Assembly (NCBI RefSeq): GCF_037975245.1
Contig: NC_092574.1
Location: 6,566,713 to 6,630,712 of the forward strand
Source of the DNA: Apostichopus japonicus
Lineage: Eukaryota; Echinodermata; Holothuroidea; Aspidochirotida; Stichopodidae
Direction of reading: 5' to 3'
DNA length: 64,000 bases
Part shown: one piece after another, positions 37,901 to 45,833 of the stretch
Numbering within the stretch: position 1 is the first letter of the stretch
How the letters are laid out: each line of letters opens with the position of its first letter
The notes under the pieces: model-generated
The model's database searches: none
The model's input: only the letters and a program-made list of their open reading frames with translations
Told to the model about the DNA's origin: nothing
Made by a program: the position numbers and the translations under genes

Positions 37901-39087
37901 TCTCTATCGAAATAGGGTGTCAGTCTGGATCAGGTGGGATGTCTCTCTGAATAAATTAAAAATTTCATCTCCAGCGGTGTGAAATTTTTATGGATCAACG
38001 AAGAGCATGCTTGCTTGAAATAATTCATTGCAATGGACAGATATTCAACTTCCTCTTACGATACACCCGACCCTAGTCCTCGACTCAGTGTATCAGTGTT
38101 TTTTTTTCTCTCTTTAGGGTCGTCACATGATAAAGGACAATTGGACCGTTTGCCCCGAGTGCGACTTCCCAGCTCTTTACTCAGAGTTTAAGACGTAAGT
38201 TTATTTGATTTAAAGCAGCCGGTTAGTCTGTTGCCATGGTGACTTTTCCAACCGTGAAATAGACTTGAGTAAAAAAAATATGCCGTTACTTTCTTACGGA
38301 ATTGCGAACAAGACTATTCATACCCCACATATTCTTTGCATAGTCGAAGAATATCCCTTTTTACGACACCTGTATTACTCTTGTCTGATGTAAAACATTG
38401 CAAATCAGACAGTACCTATTACAAAATATTCAATGAATGAGATGCGTTTGTTGGCCTACTTTTTTTTATGAGGCTGCGAGACAAAACCAGTCAGTGTTTT
38501 GACTGCAATTGTAACAGCACAATGTGTTTATTGTGAGGTGTGGGTTGGCTGAAATTGTTTTGTTATATGATGAAACATCAGAATATATGTTACCTTAATA
38601 AAACTGTTGAATGGTCTATTCTGTGAATGGACATCTAAACCCTTTTAAAAAGTAACAAAAAAATTACAATATAAGAGTTATGTAAACAGGTGGTCAAATT
38701 TTGGTCGTGAGACGGTTAGTCTTTTCTCACTCAGTCTGGTTTCAGACTGTGTGTGTTCATTGGTGTGGTGTGGGTTGGCTGAAATTGTTTTGGTTATGAT
38801 GAAACATCAGAATATATGTTACCTTAATAAAACTGTTGAATGGTCTATTCTGTGAATGGACATCTAAACCCTTTTAAAAAGTAAACAAAAACTACAACAA
38901 AAGAATTATGTAAACAGATGGTCAAATTTTAGTTGTAATACGGCTACTCTTTCTTTACTCTGGTTTCAGACTGCTGGAAGAAGATGAGATTTGCCCGATG
39001 TGCTCGGAGAGAATCAAATCCGGCAGTTTGAAGAAGATAGAGAACGTAAAACCTTACCTCTCTCCTGAGGAAACTGAGGAGCAGTAG
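11311..39087 (+). CDS. WDR19: WDR19 / IFT144, intraflagellar transport complex A subunit (complete, 31 coding exons)
   Basis: Subunit of the IFT-A complex, which carries out retrograde transport and membrane-receptor entry in cilia. I joined exons by matching GT-AG sites to the known order of WDR19: 11311-11316, 12368-12525, 12915-13139, 13700-13832, 14233-14313, 16419-16531, 17001-17174, 17788-18031, 20927-21041, 21536-21642, 23020-23142, 24055-24204, 24731-24878, 25776-25942, 26641-26776, 27266-27327, 28392-28502, 29156-29265, 29944-30001, 31202-31431, 32493-32633, 33025-33114, 33321-33445, 33666-33847, 34384-34558, 34992-35116, 35387-35468, 36867-37017, 37708-37831, 38118-38194, 38970-39087. 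The sum is 4041 nt, a frame-perfect 1346 residues plus stop, against about 1342 in human. No frameshift or premature stop was found. The start is the tiny exon ATGAAG followed by a GTAGGT donor. Exon phases all agree. Identity of the gene is very secure. Individual junctions could shift by a few bases, for example at exon 19/20. Confidence 0.96.
11396..11405 (-). promoter_or_regulatory. Possible RFX X-box half site
   Basis: The minus strand reads GGTTGCTAAC, containing the GTTGCTA half site bound by RFX factors, which drive ciliary genes such as IFT components in many animals. It lies 80 bp inside intron 1 of WDR19, near where a promoter-proximal X-box could act. The second half of the palindrome is not well formed, so this is weak evidence. 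Confidence 0.22.
14535..16250. mobile_element. Non-autonomous hAT element in WDR19 intron 5 with 8-bp target duplication
   Basis: A 1716-bp insertion bounded by the 17-bp terminal inverted repeat TAGTGTTCAACCGATTA, read on + at 14535 and on the other strand ending at 16250. The 8-bp direct duplication GTTTTCAT lies at 14527-14534 and 16251-16258. Subterminal copies of AATCGGAATCGGTA lie near both ends (about 14558, 14593, 16170, 16205), as expected for transposase-binding sites. The interior has no long open frame and no hAT dimerisation domain. A CpG-rich patch (about 14915-15200, with GGGCGATTCGCCCTCG) may be captured or nested sequence. It sits in sense-neutral intronic DNA and does not touch exon 6. 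Confidence 0.93.
17360..17560 (+). repeat. G-rich low-complexity tracts in WDR19 intron 7
   Basis: G runs of 4 to 12 bases recur (about 17366-17388, 17438-17450, 17535-17550) with short spacers on the sense strand. They can form G-quadruplexes in principle. The short frames across them on both strands are low-complexity artefacts. Confidence 0.6.
18032..20926. other. WDR19 intron 8 (2.9 kb), no insertion identified
   Basis: AT-rich sequence with a T11 run near 18651 and duplicated AGAGGGCAGCATG words at about 19140-19170. I saw no terminal inverted repeats or coding remnants. The frame 17945-18361 on the minus strand is an antisense shadow of exon 8 and intron 8. Confidence 0.45.
21660..22095 (+). 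repeat. Degenerate threefold tandem repeat in WDR19 intron 10
   Basis: Three diverged copies of a unit of about 160-185 bp. Each starts with AGAT(G/A)-rich and TAAAATGA-type sequence, continues with a TAGCA(A/G)TAATA block, then a TATGAC block, and ends near GTAGAACAA/AAGTAGGAC and a CAGT. The copies begin at about 21660, 21823 and 21983. Confidence 0.6.
22495..22830 (+). repeat. Tandem duplication in WDR19 intron 10
   Basis: Two copies with a period of about 175-185 bp. Both contain GAATCCA(T/C)CCACAC, a GTGCAGTGTAACTGATCC block (about 22592 and 22741), TTTCTCTTACAT and TCATGATATGT plus ACTATGGA. They are diverged by substitutions and a few indels. Confidence 0.75.
23480..24000 (+). repeat. 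Degenerate minisatellite in WDR19 intron 11
   Basis: A repeated pattern of GA(C/A)TGAATATTCA(G/A)CAGTT, then ACATATCTC, TAGTTA and TATCTGTGTGCTTTGATGAGACT. The clearest copies begin near 23490, 23577 and 23665, with further decayed copies at about 23890 and 23970. Confidence 0.7.
25033..25200 (+). mobile_element. tRNA-derived SINE in WDR19 intron 13
   Basis: A pol III-type head is visible: a box A-like TGGCAGATTGGATAAAGG and a box B-like GGGTTTGATACCCGG about 35 bp on, followed by CCGAGTCATAGTAAGGTGGG and an unrelated body (AGAGCAATCTACGG). The head resembles a leucine-type tRNA but has no closed acceptor stem, so it is a SINE head and not a tRNA gene. The 3' end is not clear. Confidence 0.75.
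25500..25721. mobile_element. Small MITE with TTAA target sites in WDR19 intron 13
   Basis: Ends AGGTATGCTGTATTGGCCCC (left) and, in reverse complement, AGGTAGTCAGTATAGGCCC (right), each next to TTAA (25496-25499 and 25722-25725). TTAA duplication fits the Kolobok or piggyBac type. The inverted ends are imperfect, so this copy is old. Confidence 0.6.
26641..37017 (+). CDS. WDR19: WDR19 exons 15-28: TPR-like alpha-solenoid
   Basis: This part encodes about residues 649-1241, the helical repeat region through which IFT144 contacts the other IFT-A subunits. Helical-pair signatures are seen as [10 protein letters not shown] (exon 19), [20 protein letters not shown] (exon 20), [18 protein letters not shown] (exon 21), [19 protein letters not shown] (exon 23), [17 protein letters not shown] (exon 25) and [16 protein letters not shown] (exon 27). 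Exon 16 (62 nt) and exon 19 (58 nt) are the smallest in the block. Exon 28 ends in a weak donor, GTTGGT. The alternative GTAAAT four bases on would shift the frame into a stop in exon 29, so GTTGGT must be used. Confidence 0.93.
27371..27510 (+). repeat. Dispersed repeat, copy A (WDR19 intron 16)
   Basis: About 140 bp beginning AAGGGTGTGAAGACTCTTGC and ending CTTGCTACCATCGGTATT. The reverse complement is found at 43181-43320, between the two genes, at high identity with a few indels. Words such as CCTAGTTTCGAATGAGGTGT are shared. The family is unknown to me. Confidence 0.85.
28015..28100 (-). mobile_element. Probable LINE/SINE 3' tail with ATT repeat (intron 17 side)
   Basis: On the minus strand the sequence reads GTAAAGCGCTTAAGATAATTGC, then TTGTATTTAGCAATGTATAAATAT and ends in a degenerate ATT repeat. 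The layout 'GCGCTT...TATAAAT...(ATT)n' is the 3' tail style seen also at 30835-30940 and in the CR1-like fragment at 58190-58680. Confidence 0.5.
28536..28665 (+). repeat. C-rich minisatellite in WDR19 intron 17
   Basis: About ten irregular units of CCCACTTCCCTC type, each 10-14 bp, beginning just after the exon 17 donor region. The complementary strand is G-rich, and chance minus-strand frames across it (28388-28694) encode only Gly/Glu/Val repeats. Confidence 0.85.
30408..30516 (+). mobile_element. 5'-truncated SINE copy (tail part) in WDR19 intron 19
   Basis: Matches in opposite orientation the tail of the full SINE at 48255-48490: GAGACTGACTTCGGTCAGC, then GCTTGCGGCTTTC and CTTCTTCGCGAGTTCCTGC, then CTTGCAGGAGGATCTAA. 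GACTGACTTCGGTCAG and CCTGCTTGCAGG are small hairpins inside it. The tRNA-like head is missing. The sequence ends in an AT(AC)-rich simple tail. Confidence 0.85.
30655..30700 (+). mobile_element. Possible hAT end fragment
   Basis: TAGGGTTGGGCGATATTTGC has the TAGGG start and composition seen at hAT termini. No matching right end or target duplication was found nearby, so this is a fragment at best. Confidence 0.25.
30835..30940 (+). mobile_element. Probable LINE/SINE 3' tail with ATT repeat in WDR19 intron 19
   Basis: TGATGCGCCTTGAGGCACCG, then TCTGCGCTTTATAAATCTTC, then an ATT-type simple repeat. The last part matches the tail layout of the CR1-like fragment at 58190-58680 (GCGCTTTATGAGAACTGAAT plus ATT repeat on its coding strand). 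Confidence 0.55.
36104..36673. mobile_element. Palindromic MITE with TTAA target duplication in WDR19 intron 27
   Basis: A 570-bp element with ends AGGATTGGTTCAG(G/T)TGT reading inward from both sides, each preceded by TTAA (36100-36103 and 36674-36677). Similarity continues well inside as inverted arms. GTGTGATGTCACATCCTCAC at about 36273 pairs with GTGAGGATGTGACATCACAG at about 36496, so the arms span roughly 180-190 bp each. The TTAA duplication and AG start fit Kolobok-type elements. No coding capacity. Confidence 0.9.
37042..37240. mobile_element. Penelope-like element fragment with 15-bp target duplication in WDR19 intron 28
   Basis: A 199-bp insertion flanked by the direct duplication TCCTTATCAATTGAA (37027-37041 and 37241-37255). 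It contains GACGTTTCGATCCTAGCAGG followed by ATCTTCTTCAAAGGCT, a sequence type that I associate with Penelope-like element ends in animals. Its right part is a near-perfect hairpin with arms of about 30 bp (about 37179-37208 and 37213-37243). The left target copy begins 10 bases after the exon 28 donor. Insertion is seen directly; the family is from memory of typical sequences. Confidence 0.8.
37708..39087 (+). CDS. WDR19: WDR19 exons 29-31: C-terminal zinc-binding domain
   Basis: This part encodes about residues 1242-1346. Four cysteine pairs are visible: CPYC (1255-1258), CHDC (1269-1272), CPEC (1294-1297) and CPMC (1316-1319), with [13 protein letters not shown] between the second and third. 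This treble-clef-like arrangement is the usual C terminus of IFT144. The last exon ends with an acidic tail, SPEETEEQ, and TAG at 39085-39087. The exon 31 acceptor is the downstream copy of a tandem duplication that also carries a decoy acceptor. Confidence 0.93.
38537..38973 (+). repeat. Tandem duplication of the WDR19 intron 30 end, including a copied 3' splice site
   Basis: Two copies at a period of 230 bp, starting at about 38537 and 38767 (shared GTGTGGGTTGGCTGAAATTG, GATGAAACATCAGAATATAT and TTGAATGGTCTATTCTGTG). Both end with a pyrimidine tract, TCTGGTTTCAG and ACTG. The second copy is the real exon 31 acceptor (exon begins 38970), and the first is a decoy (AG at 38744-38745). The left copy has lost the rest of the exon. 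Confidence 0.93.
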
Positions 39088-41460
39088 CAAGATGGAAAGA
39101 GTATTCATCTTTATAACTGAGAGCCAGGTCTCCATGGTAACATCTTACTGTACTGCAAGGAAGGCCAAATAGCTGACCTTTAGGGTGTCTTTGGTACTAT
39201 CACACACACCATATTTTGTGTGGTGAATTTAGTGCAGGAAATTTACAGTCTGTGTTCCCCCAGTCTCTAAACTGTATTATGCTGTGGGTACAGTGGTCAG
39301 GGTCTTTGGTATTTAATTCTTCAAAGAAAGAAAAAGAGAATATTTTGACACTTTTTGTAGGGATAGCAATACCAACTCTACACCGTAAAGTAAGTGTAGT
39401 TTGTGTGTAAATGTGTCCCTTGTACCCTACAGAATGTTACCACTGATGTTGTGTGTAAGGGTCTGTGGCACCCAGAGGCGGGGACATTTTGTTGGGTTAC
39501 CCTTCATGTGTACCACACAGCTGATAATGAAGTGATTGGTGTGTATCTGCCCCATATAGTTCACTGCCATCATTACTCTATGCATTGTTTACATATGTGG
39601 CACCGAGAGGCGGGGACATTTGTTGGGTTACCCTTCATGTGTACCACACAGCTTATAATGAAGTGATTGGTGTGTATCTGCCCCATATAGTTTACTGCCA
39701 TCATTACTACATGCATTGGTTTTACCCTATCCTGATTATTTATTCACCTTGCTTCAAGTCACTGTCCCCCACAAGAATTATTAACATGTTTTGGCTCACC
39801 TATCTTTGACTACTTGAATGTATTATGTTCTGGTAACTGCCCAGAGATTCCCTTGTTACATTTTGAGTTTGACATGGACAATTTACTAACACCTTGAAAT
39901 TTACTAACGGTTGCAATATTTGCCAGCTTTAAATTTACTTCAGTTTTTCCCTTACCTGTCTACACGAAGCATTTGTGTTTAGGCACTACCGTGTCTATAG
40001 TGAAGTGTTACCTTGAAACCTGTTGACAGCTGTACTATGTGATGGGTGTAAATTTACTGTGGTTCTTCCCTTACCAGTCTCCACATAACAATTGCACTCT
40101 CACTGTACCATGTCTACAGTAAACCAACACCTTGAAAACCCCTACTGACAGCTGTAGTGTTTAGTAGGTGTATATATAACTTACAACATATTCAAAGCAT
40201 AAATGGCAGGTAGATGTTTAAGAGTGCCTTGATGTCGGTCAATAGAACTCAGTCACTAAAGACATACTTTTCTATTGTTAAAAGTAATTGTTCCTAACAG
40301 AACAATAGATAATTATTACAATGATCGTATTGTTCCTGTGAACTGGAAACTCTGTTATTCTTTCTTATTTTTAGAGGAGTGTTTTTTTTTTAATTTCTCT
40401 GTGTGTGGTTTTATACATTGCAGATATAGGTTATTAAGCTAATTTACTGCATATGTTAGATCCATATGTGGATTGCTGTTCTAGTTAAAGTAGGTATCTG
40501 TGGTCGGAACATGAAGGACACCGGTTCATACGAAGCTCTCTGGTTTGAGGAAACGATGACAGTGTAGATTAAATATAGATAGCATATATGAACATAATAA
40601 TAATACTACTGGAAAAAAATAATACAAATATGATATTTCAAATTAAATCCAGTACATTCTTCTTATTCATAGATAATATTTCAATGTAAAATCTGTATCA
40701 ACGCAATTATTGACCCATAAAACAATTAAATTATCTCTGAGGGTTATTTACGTCATATACTCATAGCCTATATTGTAGGCACAAAATTCCTTTCAAAGCC
40801 TGTGAGTCAGGAGTGGGTAGTCGTGGCAACCGGAACTGAATGACAAGGATTGCAGTGACAGAATTAGAAGGAATGTTTTACCTTGTTACCGTGAAAGTAT
40901 ACACTGTCAGCTTACCGAAATGACAAGATCCATTTATGTCATGGGTATGAGAATCTTGACCTTACAGTTTGTAAGTTAACTGTGCATCATGCATCTTACA
41001 GTATGTCCTCATTGTGGGGAAAAGGTGGAACCCATTTGTTTTGATTTGAGGGTCATTGCATTTCCTTCCATGAATTTAATGAACATTATTTGTTACTGTT
41101 CTTCATATAATCCTACAAGATTACGTCAAAGTTCTTTCTGTTCACAGGGTTCTGACATGCACAAGATATAATCATGAGGTGTATGCTTTCACATTAAGGC
41201 AGCATTATTGCTTTGTACGACAAGGTTACTCTTGACTTCAATACTATTCATCAGATGTTCAAGTAAAGTGTTCCAGCGTGTAGGAATCAGTGCATTAAAT
41301 TCATTTAAAACAAAGAAGCTAATTAATTGTCTCCTGGACTTTATGACGAGATTCTGAATTCATGGATGACAGTGTCCGTCAATTTTGTGAATTAAAATTA
41401 CTACCAGAGATGGTTTAGAATAAGCTGCTTGATAATATTATTCATTTAATAAAATGAAGA
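39088..41460 (+). other. Probable WDR19 3' UTR and flank
   Basis: Sequence after the stop has no further exon. Candidate polyadenylation signals are ATTAAA at about 40568, 40644 and 40730 and AATAAA at 41448-41453. I cannot choose among them without transcripts. Confidence 0.35.
39464..39718 (+). repeat. Tandem duplication (132-bp period) in the WDR19 3' UTR
   Basis: Two copies beginning TGTGGCACC(C/G)AGAGGCGGGG at 39464 and 39596, running through TGTACCACACAGCT and CCCCATATAGTT to a shared CATGCATTG-like end. They differ by only a few substitutions and one missing T, so the duplication is comparatively young. Confidence 0.92.
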
Positions 41461-43180
41461 AGATTTTTTGTTTCAGATACTCTGGGAATTTGTAAATATT
41501 AATCTGGTTTTCTGTCCAGTTAGACACATATCAATATTGTTATTATTTTGACACCTGTTTTACTCGGGGGAACAAAATCCTTGATAAAATCCATCTACCT
41601 TGATGAGTTCAGTGTTTCTCAAGATGCAGTCTTTCAGTTTCATGTGGCTTCTAAAAACCTTTGCTATTTTTTTGTGAGAATTTGTTTTTTACATTCGTTT
41701 ATAAGTAGGTGTATCTCGTACCGATTTTCGTTGTAATATAAATTTCATAATGATTATCTGCTCGTCTCATGTGCATAAGTATTCACTTTATTTTATTTCC
41801 CAAAGTCGTCAATTTAAGTCAGAATTATAGTCATCAAGTGCAAGGAGGCAGGGGGCCAGGAAATTTGGGGGGGGGGAGGGGGTTGTGGAAGGAGAATGGG
41901 AATGCTTTTAAGTGGAGGATGTTGCATCATTACCTGAGGGGGATGGTAGTCTGTTATATATCACAAATCAATTTTTTTTTAAGGAGGGGGGAGGAGTGTG
42001 TGTGTTGCTTGATGCCTAACATCTAAGGGTAAGGGGGGAGGGGAGGGGTTGGTTAAAATGGTGATGACTCCCATTTAATTTCTTGTATGTTAACCACTGG
42101 TGGTTCTAAGGTATGACTATAACAAACACATAACTTGAACAAGTAACATAAAGTAAAGCTACATTACACGGATGAGGCCGCGGGCAGGAGGGGGGTTGCA
42201 TGAATGGGGTCCAGTCCCTGCAAAGGGGGTGGGTATGTGTCTTTCAGCTTGACAAACACTGTTGGAAAGCATCAATTCCACATCACTGGGTAGCTTTCTT
42301 ACACCTCTGTAATATACAAGGCTATACTACTGCCCCTTGTACGGTTCCCCTGAAATTATGTGATGGAGCAAGTATTAAGTGGCTTAAATCAACAAACAAT
42401 TGTGATGGATCTCTACAACAGTCCTTTATTATGATACTGTAAATAAAATAATCAATAGTGTCAGATAAAATAATTTGTAGAATGTTGCAAAGAAAATTTG
42501 AAGCTTTGGTCAAAATAAACAGCAACGAAAGAAATAAAGGCATTCTTGTTTTTGATTAAAGAGTTCTTTTTCTCTCTCAGATCTCCCTCTTGATCAAAAT
42601 GATCTAAAATAACAAATTTAAAAGCCACTTGAAGTGAATTAATTGTAATTTATGAGCCAATTGGGTTTTCCCACCTACACTAATATTGATTGCCAAACGT
42701 TATAATATAATTGCCTTCCAGGCCAGCTATTTTACTTGTACCCTCAAAACAGTCTTAGTCTCTCTTGACAGACAGAAACATTTTTTTTATCTTATTTACC
42801 CGGCACCGATGATATCCAGTGAAGGGCAAAAAACCATAGACAATGGAACTTGGGATAAAGGGTTACAGGGGTGGGACCAGCCCACAGGTCGAAATCTGGG
42901 GGGAGGAGCCCATCCCGCTGGGAAAAGGTAGTATTTTGAGCTGCCAGGTGCCATGAAATGGCATCTATAGGTTTTGTATTTAAAAAATTCTGGAAGACCC
43001 CTTGACGTGGTATACCCCTTCCCCCAGTGCAATGATATAGGTTTGTTTGTGCTGCTACAAAATCCAGACAGTAATGAAATGTGATACCTTGTTATCTTTT
43101 ATCTAGACCTGAGATGTCCATCGCTGCTATGTACACTATGTTGTGGGTATTGAATATAGCTGTATGTACACTATTGTTTA
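41461..43180. other. Intergenic DNA with G-rich tracts
   Basis: No gene seen. Sense-strand G tracts at about 41864-41885, 42022-42050 and 42180-42232 are low complexity. The open frames here cross those tracts and have no domains. Confidence 0.4.
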
Positions 43181-43320
43181 ATTACCGACGGTAGCAAGCT
43201 GTGTGTGTATTTTCTGGGATCGATGGTGGTGTCTAACACTTCTGTTACACCTCATTCGAAACTAGGTCAGATTACCGGCATGAGACTTCTTTTTGTGTGC
43301 AAGTCTTCACACCCTTTAGA
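43181..43320 (-). repeat. Dispersed repeat, copy B (intergenic)
   Basis: Reverse-complement counterpart of 27371-27510. It includes GGTAGCAAGCTGTGTGTG, TTCTGGGATC, ATGGTGGTGTCTAAC and ACACCTCATTCGAAACTAGG, ending TTCACACCCTTTA. Confidence 0.85.
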
Positions 43321-43779
43321 TGTCTTTTCATCACCATGAGACGACATGTATAAACTTGCACGTGGCACCCGAGTAATACTTCAGTTGTCCACTAAATTTC
43401 AAAAGATAACCAACCCTTGTTATCAATGCCATCGTATGTTAGAGGAATATCTAGTCTATCAGTCAGTATGTCTGCTCTCAATTAGTTGAGTTAAACATAT
43501 TTTACTCACGGTAAGCATACGTGGTTGATCGTCATTGCCTAATTAAACATTTCATTGAATATAATAAAATATATAGCGTTAGTACGGATCAATACATCAA
43601 TTAATTGAATGAATCTGATGTGAGAGGGACATGATACAACTCTACCAATTTATTCTTCCAAATTATTACACATTCAAATTTCTCTCATGAAATATGAAGG
43701 ATTTCTGTACTTATATATTAATATTTCTACGCAATCTTCAAAACCTGTGAATGCGACGTATCATTCTTGAATTACTTCC

Positions 43780-44111
43780 GGTCTACATCGTTCAAATTGA
43801 GGGGGCTAAATCAAAACTGTGTAGGTGTACGCGGAGAATCGCCGCAAAACATGACACACACAGCTGGTATCTGTACCGAGCTAACGTTTGACGTTTCGTG
43901 CTACAGAAACCGTATCGAAGACACCTGTCAAACTTGCCGTCTTTGCAACCGAATGAAGATCACGACGATGAACGGAAATGTCTGAGATTGAACCCTGGCA
44001 ACAATTTTGTAACCTTACAGTGGGAGCATCAAAGTGTGCCTTAACACTCTCGAGATCAGAGGGCAAACATTTTCTTTGGAAGACAAGTTTTATCATATTC
44101 TATCCCCAAAT
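43780..44111 (+). promoter_or_regulatory. Possible STIM promoter / 5' non-coding exon
   Basis: The first coding exon of STIM starts right after a splice acceptor (TTTCTTTGCAG, ending 45618), so a non-coding exon must lie upstream. The stretch 43780-43990 is richer in CpG than its surroundings (for example TACGCGGAGAATCGCCG). A good donor, AAAT followed by GTAAGT, lies at 44112. This would give an intron of about 1.5 kb. The exon limits are inferred, not shown. Confidence 0.3.
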
Positions 44112-45628
44112 GTAAGTTTGAAAAGTTATGCCTAACGTTGTATCAAGTGCCTAAGACTAAGTTAGGCTGTAACTTTGTAAGCACCTATCATAGTATCAAC
44201 AAAGTACAAAGTTAGCCTAGGCCTGGCTATTAAGTATTAATATTGCCTGCAGGCTAGTTTGTTCTGGTTGAATGTTCACAGCTCTTCACCAGCGGCACCA
44301 CTGTCATTGACAGAAATTTGAAACAAGAAACAGCAAAGTTGTATTTTAAGGAATACCCTGCAGCTCACAGTCACAGTCATACACACACATGGCTTTTTGA
44401 GAACGACAAATAAATTGCTTACCAAAAGTAAGCCTACAGGGACTTCCAGTCATAATCTGTGGTATTCAAGAATTGTGGGGTATTCTGCAGTTAAGAACTT
44501 TTGTGGGTTTTTCACCATTGCAGTAGGCCTGTACAACAAATTTCCACAAATGTGCAAACTTTGGGACAATTTTCCTTGTTTTGAGCAGTTTGATTCCGAA
44601 CCTGTACAAGAATAATTCTTGCTATTTCTGGCAGAATATGGTCAAACTATCAATGAAATCACATAGCTGATGGATAGAACTAAACTACTGTGCAAATTCA
44701 GCCAAATCATCATTTTAGCTATATTTTAAAACAACTTTAATGCATTGACTATCGCAAATTTACCATATACCATCACACTAGTAGTAGCCTATCCTAGAAT
44801 GATTGTATAGGGTAACTTTGCCAGAAAAGGTCTTGTGGATGTGAAACTGAAAGGAAGGCCTACTGACAAGTTTGATCATATGGTTGAGCTCTGTCCATCA
44901 TATTACTAATTTCATTGTTACTTCGATCTAATTCCACCAGAAAATTTTGGAAGGTGTAAGAACCTTCAGAAAAAATCCCTCCCCCTCCCTTTTTTTTTAA
45001 AGCAATATTCAGCAAAATTTAGCAAATGTTGAAGATCTAAGCTAAAAGTATTACACACCTTTAACTTGGCTCTCATCAGATCGCCATATGGTATAGCTTC
45101 TTAGAAGCCTTATCATAATTTATCTCTCACTGTTAAGAGGTCTATCAAGTCATAAAAAGCATCAGGCATTTCCATCGTGAAACAATGGAGTTTGAATTTT
45201 AGTGGGATACCATCAATAAGGTCAAGTTGAACTTGAAAGTGCAATGATAGTGTGAAGGACAAAAGCATTTCATTTAATTTGGTGAAGTTGTGTGACTATA
45301 ATCCATTCCAGATATATATGGACGGTATATATACATGAAGCAAAATTAGTGCAAGCCATAAATCCGATTAAGGGGGTCAGGGTTTGCTATTAATTTATTG
45401 TAGCTACTGTACAGGGTGAGGGTCATATCTAAAATTTTGAAAAGTACAACCTATTTATTATAGATATTAAATATACTGTTAGCTGTCTGAAAACTTTAAA
45501 TGTAGATACATACAACATATTTCATGCAAGATTTGAAATAAGCATGGCAGGCCATTGGGATGTTTGCTGGCAGTGCTAATCACTCCATAATCGGTACTTT
45601 TTTTGGTTTTCTTTGCAGATAATTCAGT

Positions 45629-45833
45629 ATGGGCCGGATCAAACCACTGATAACTTTCATATTCTTTATGACATTCCACACGGAACATGTAAACTATGTC
45701 AACGGTGCTTTTTTTCCGCTGAATTTCTGCTGGACAGCAATATTTGTTTCTTCTTCTGTGGCGGCAGAGACTATACCAGGTAGAGAAGGGGTGCGGCCAT
45801 CATCTGCTGTCATTTTGAATGAAGATTATTCAG
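45629..45833 (+). CDS. STIM: STIM coding exon 1 (leader)
   Basis: The frame from ATG 45629 stays open to a CAG|GTAATT donor and encodes 68 residues. It ends one base into a codon, as required by exon 2. In human STIM1 the first exon likewise ends just before the FC of the luminal cysteine pair. The leader is longer than usual: after a first hydrophobic stretch there is HTEHVNYVNG, then a second one, FFPLNFCWTAIFVSSSVAA. Either could be the signal peptide core. Confidence 0.65.
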
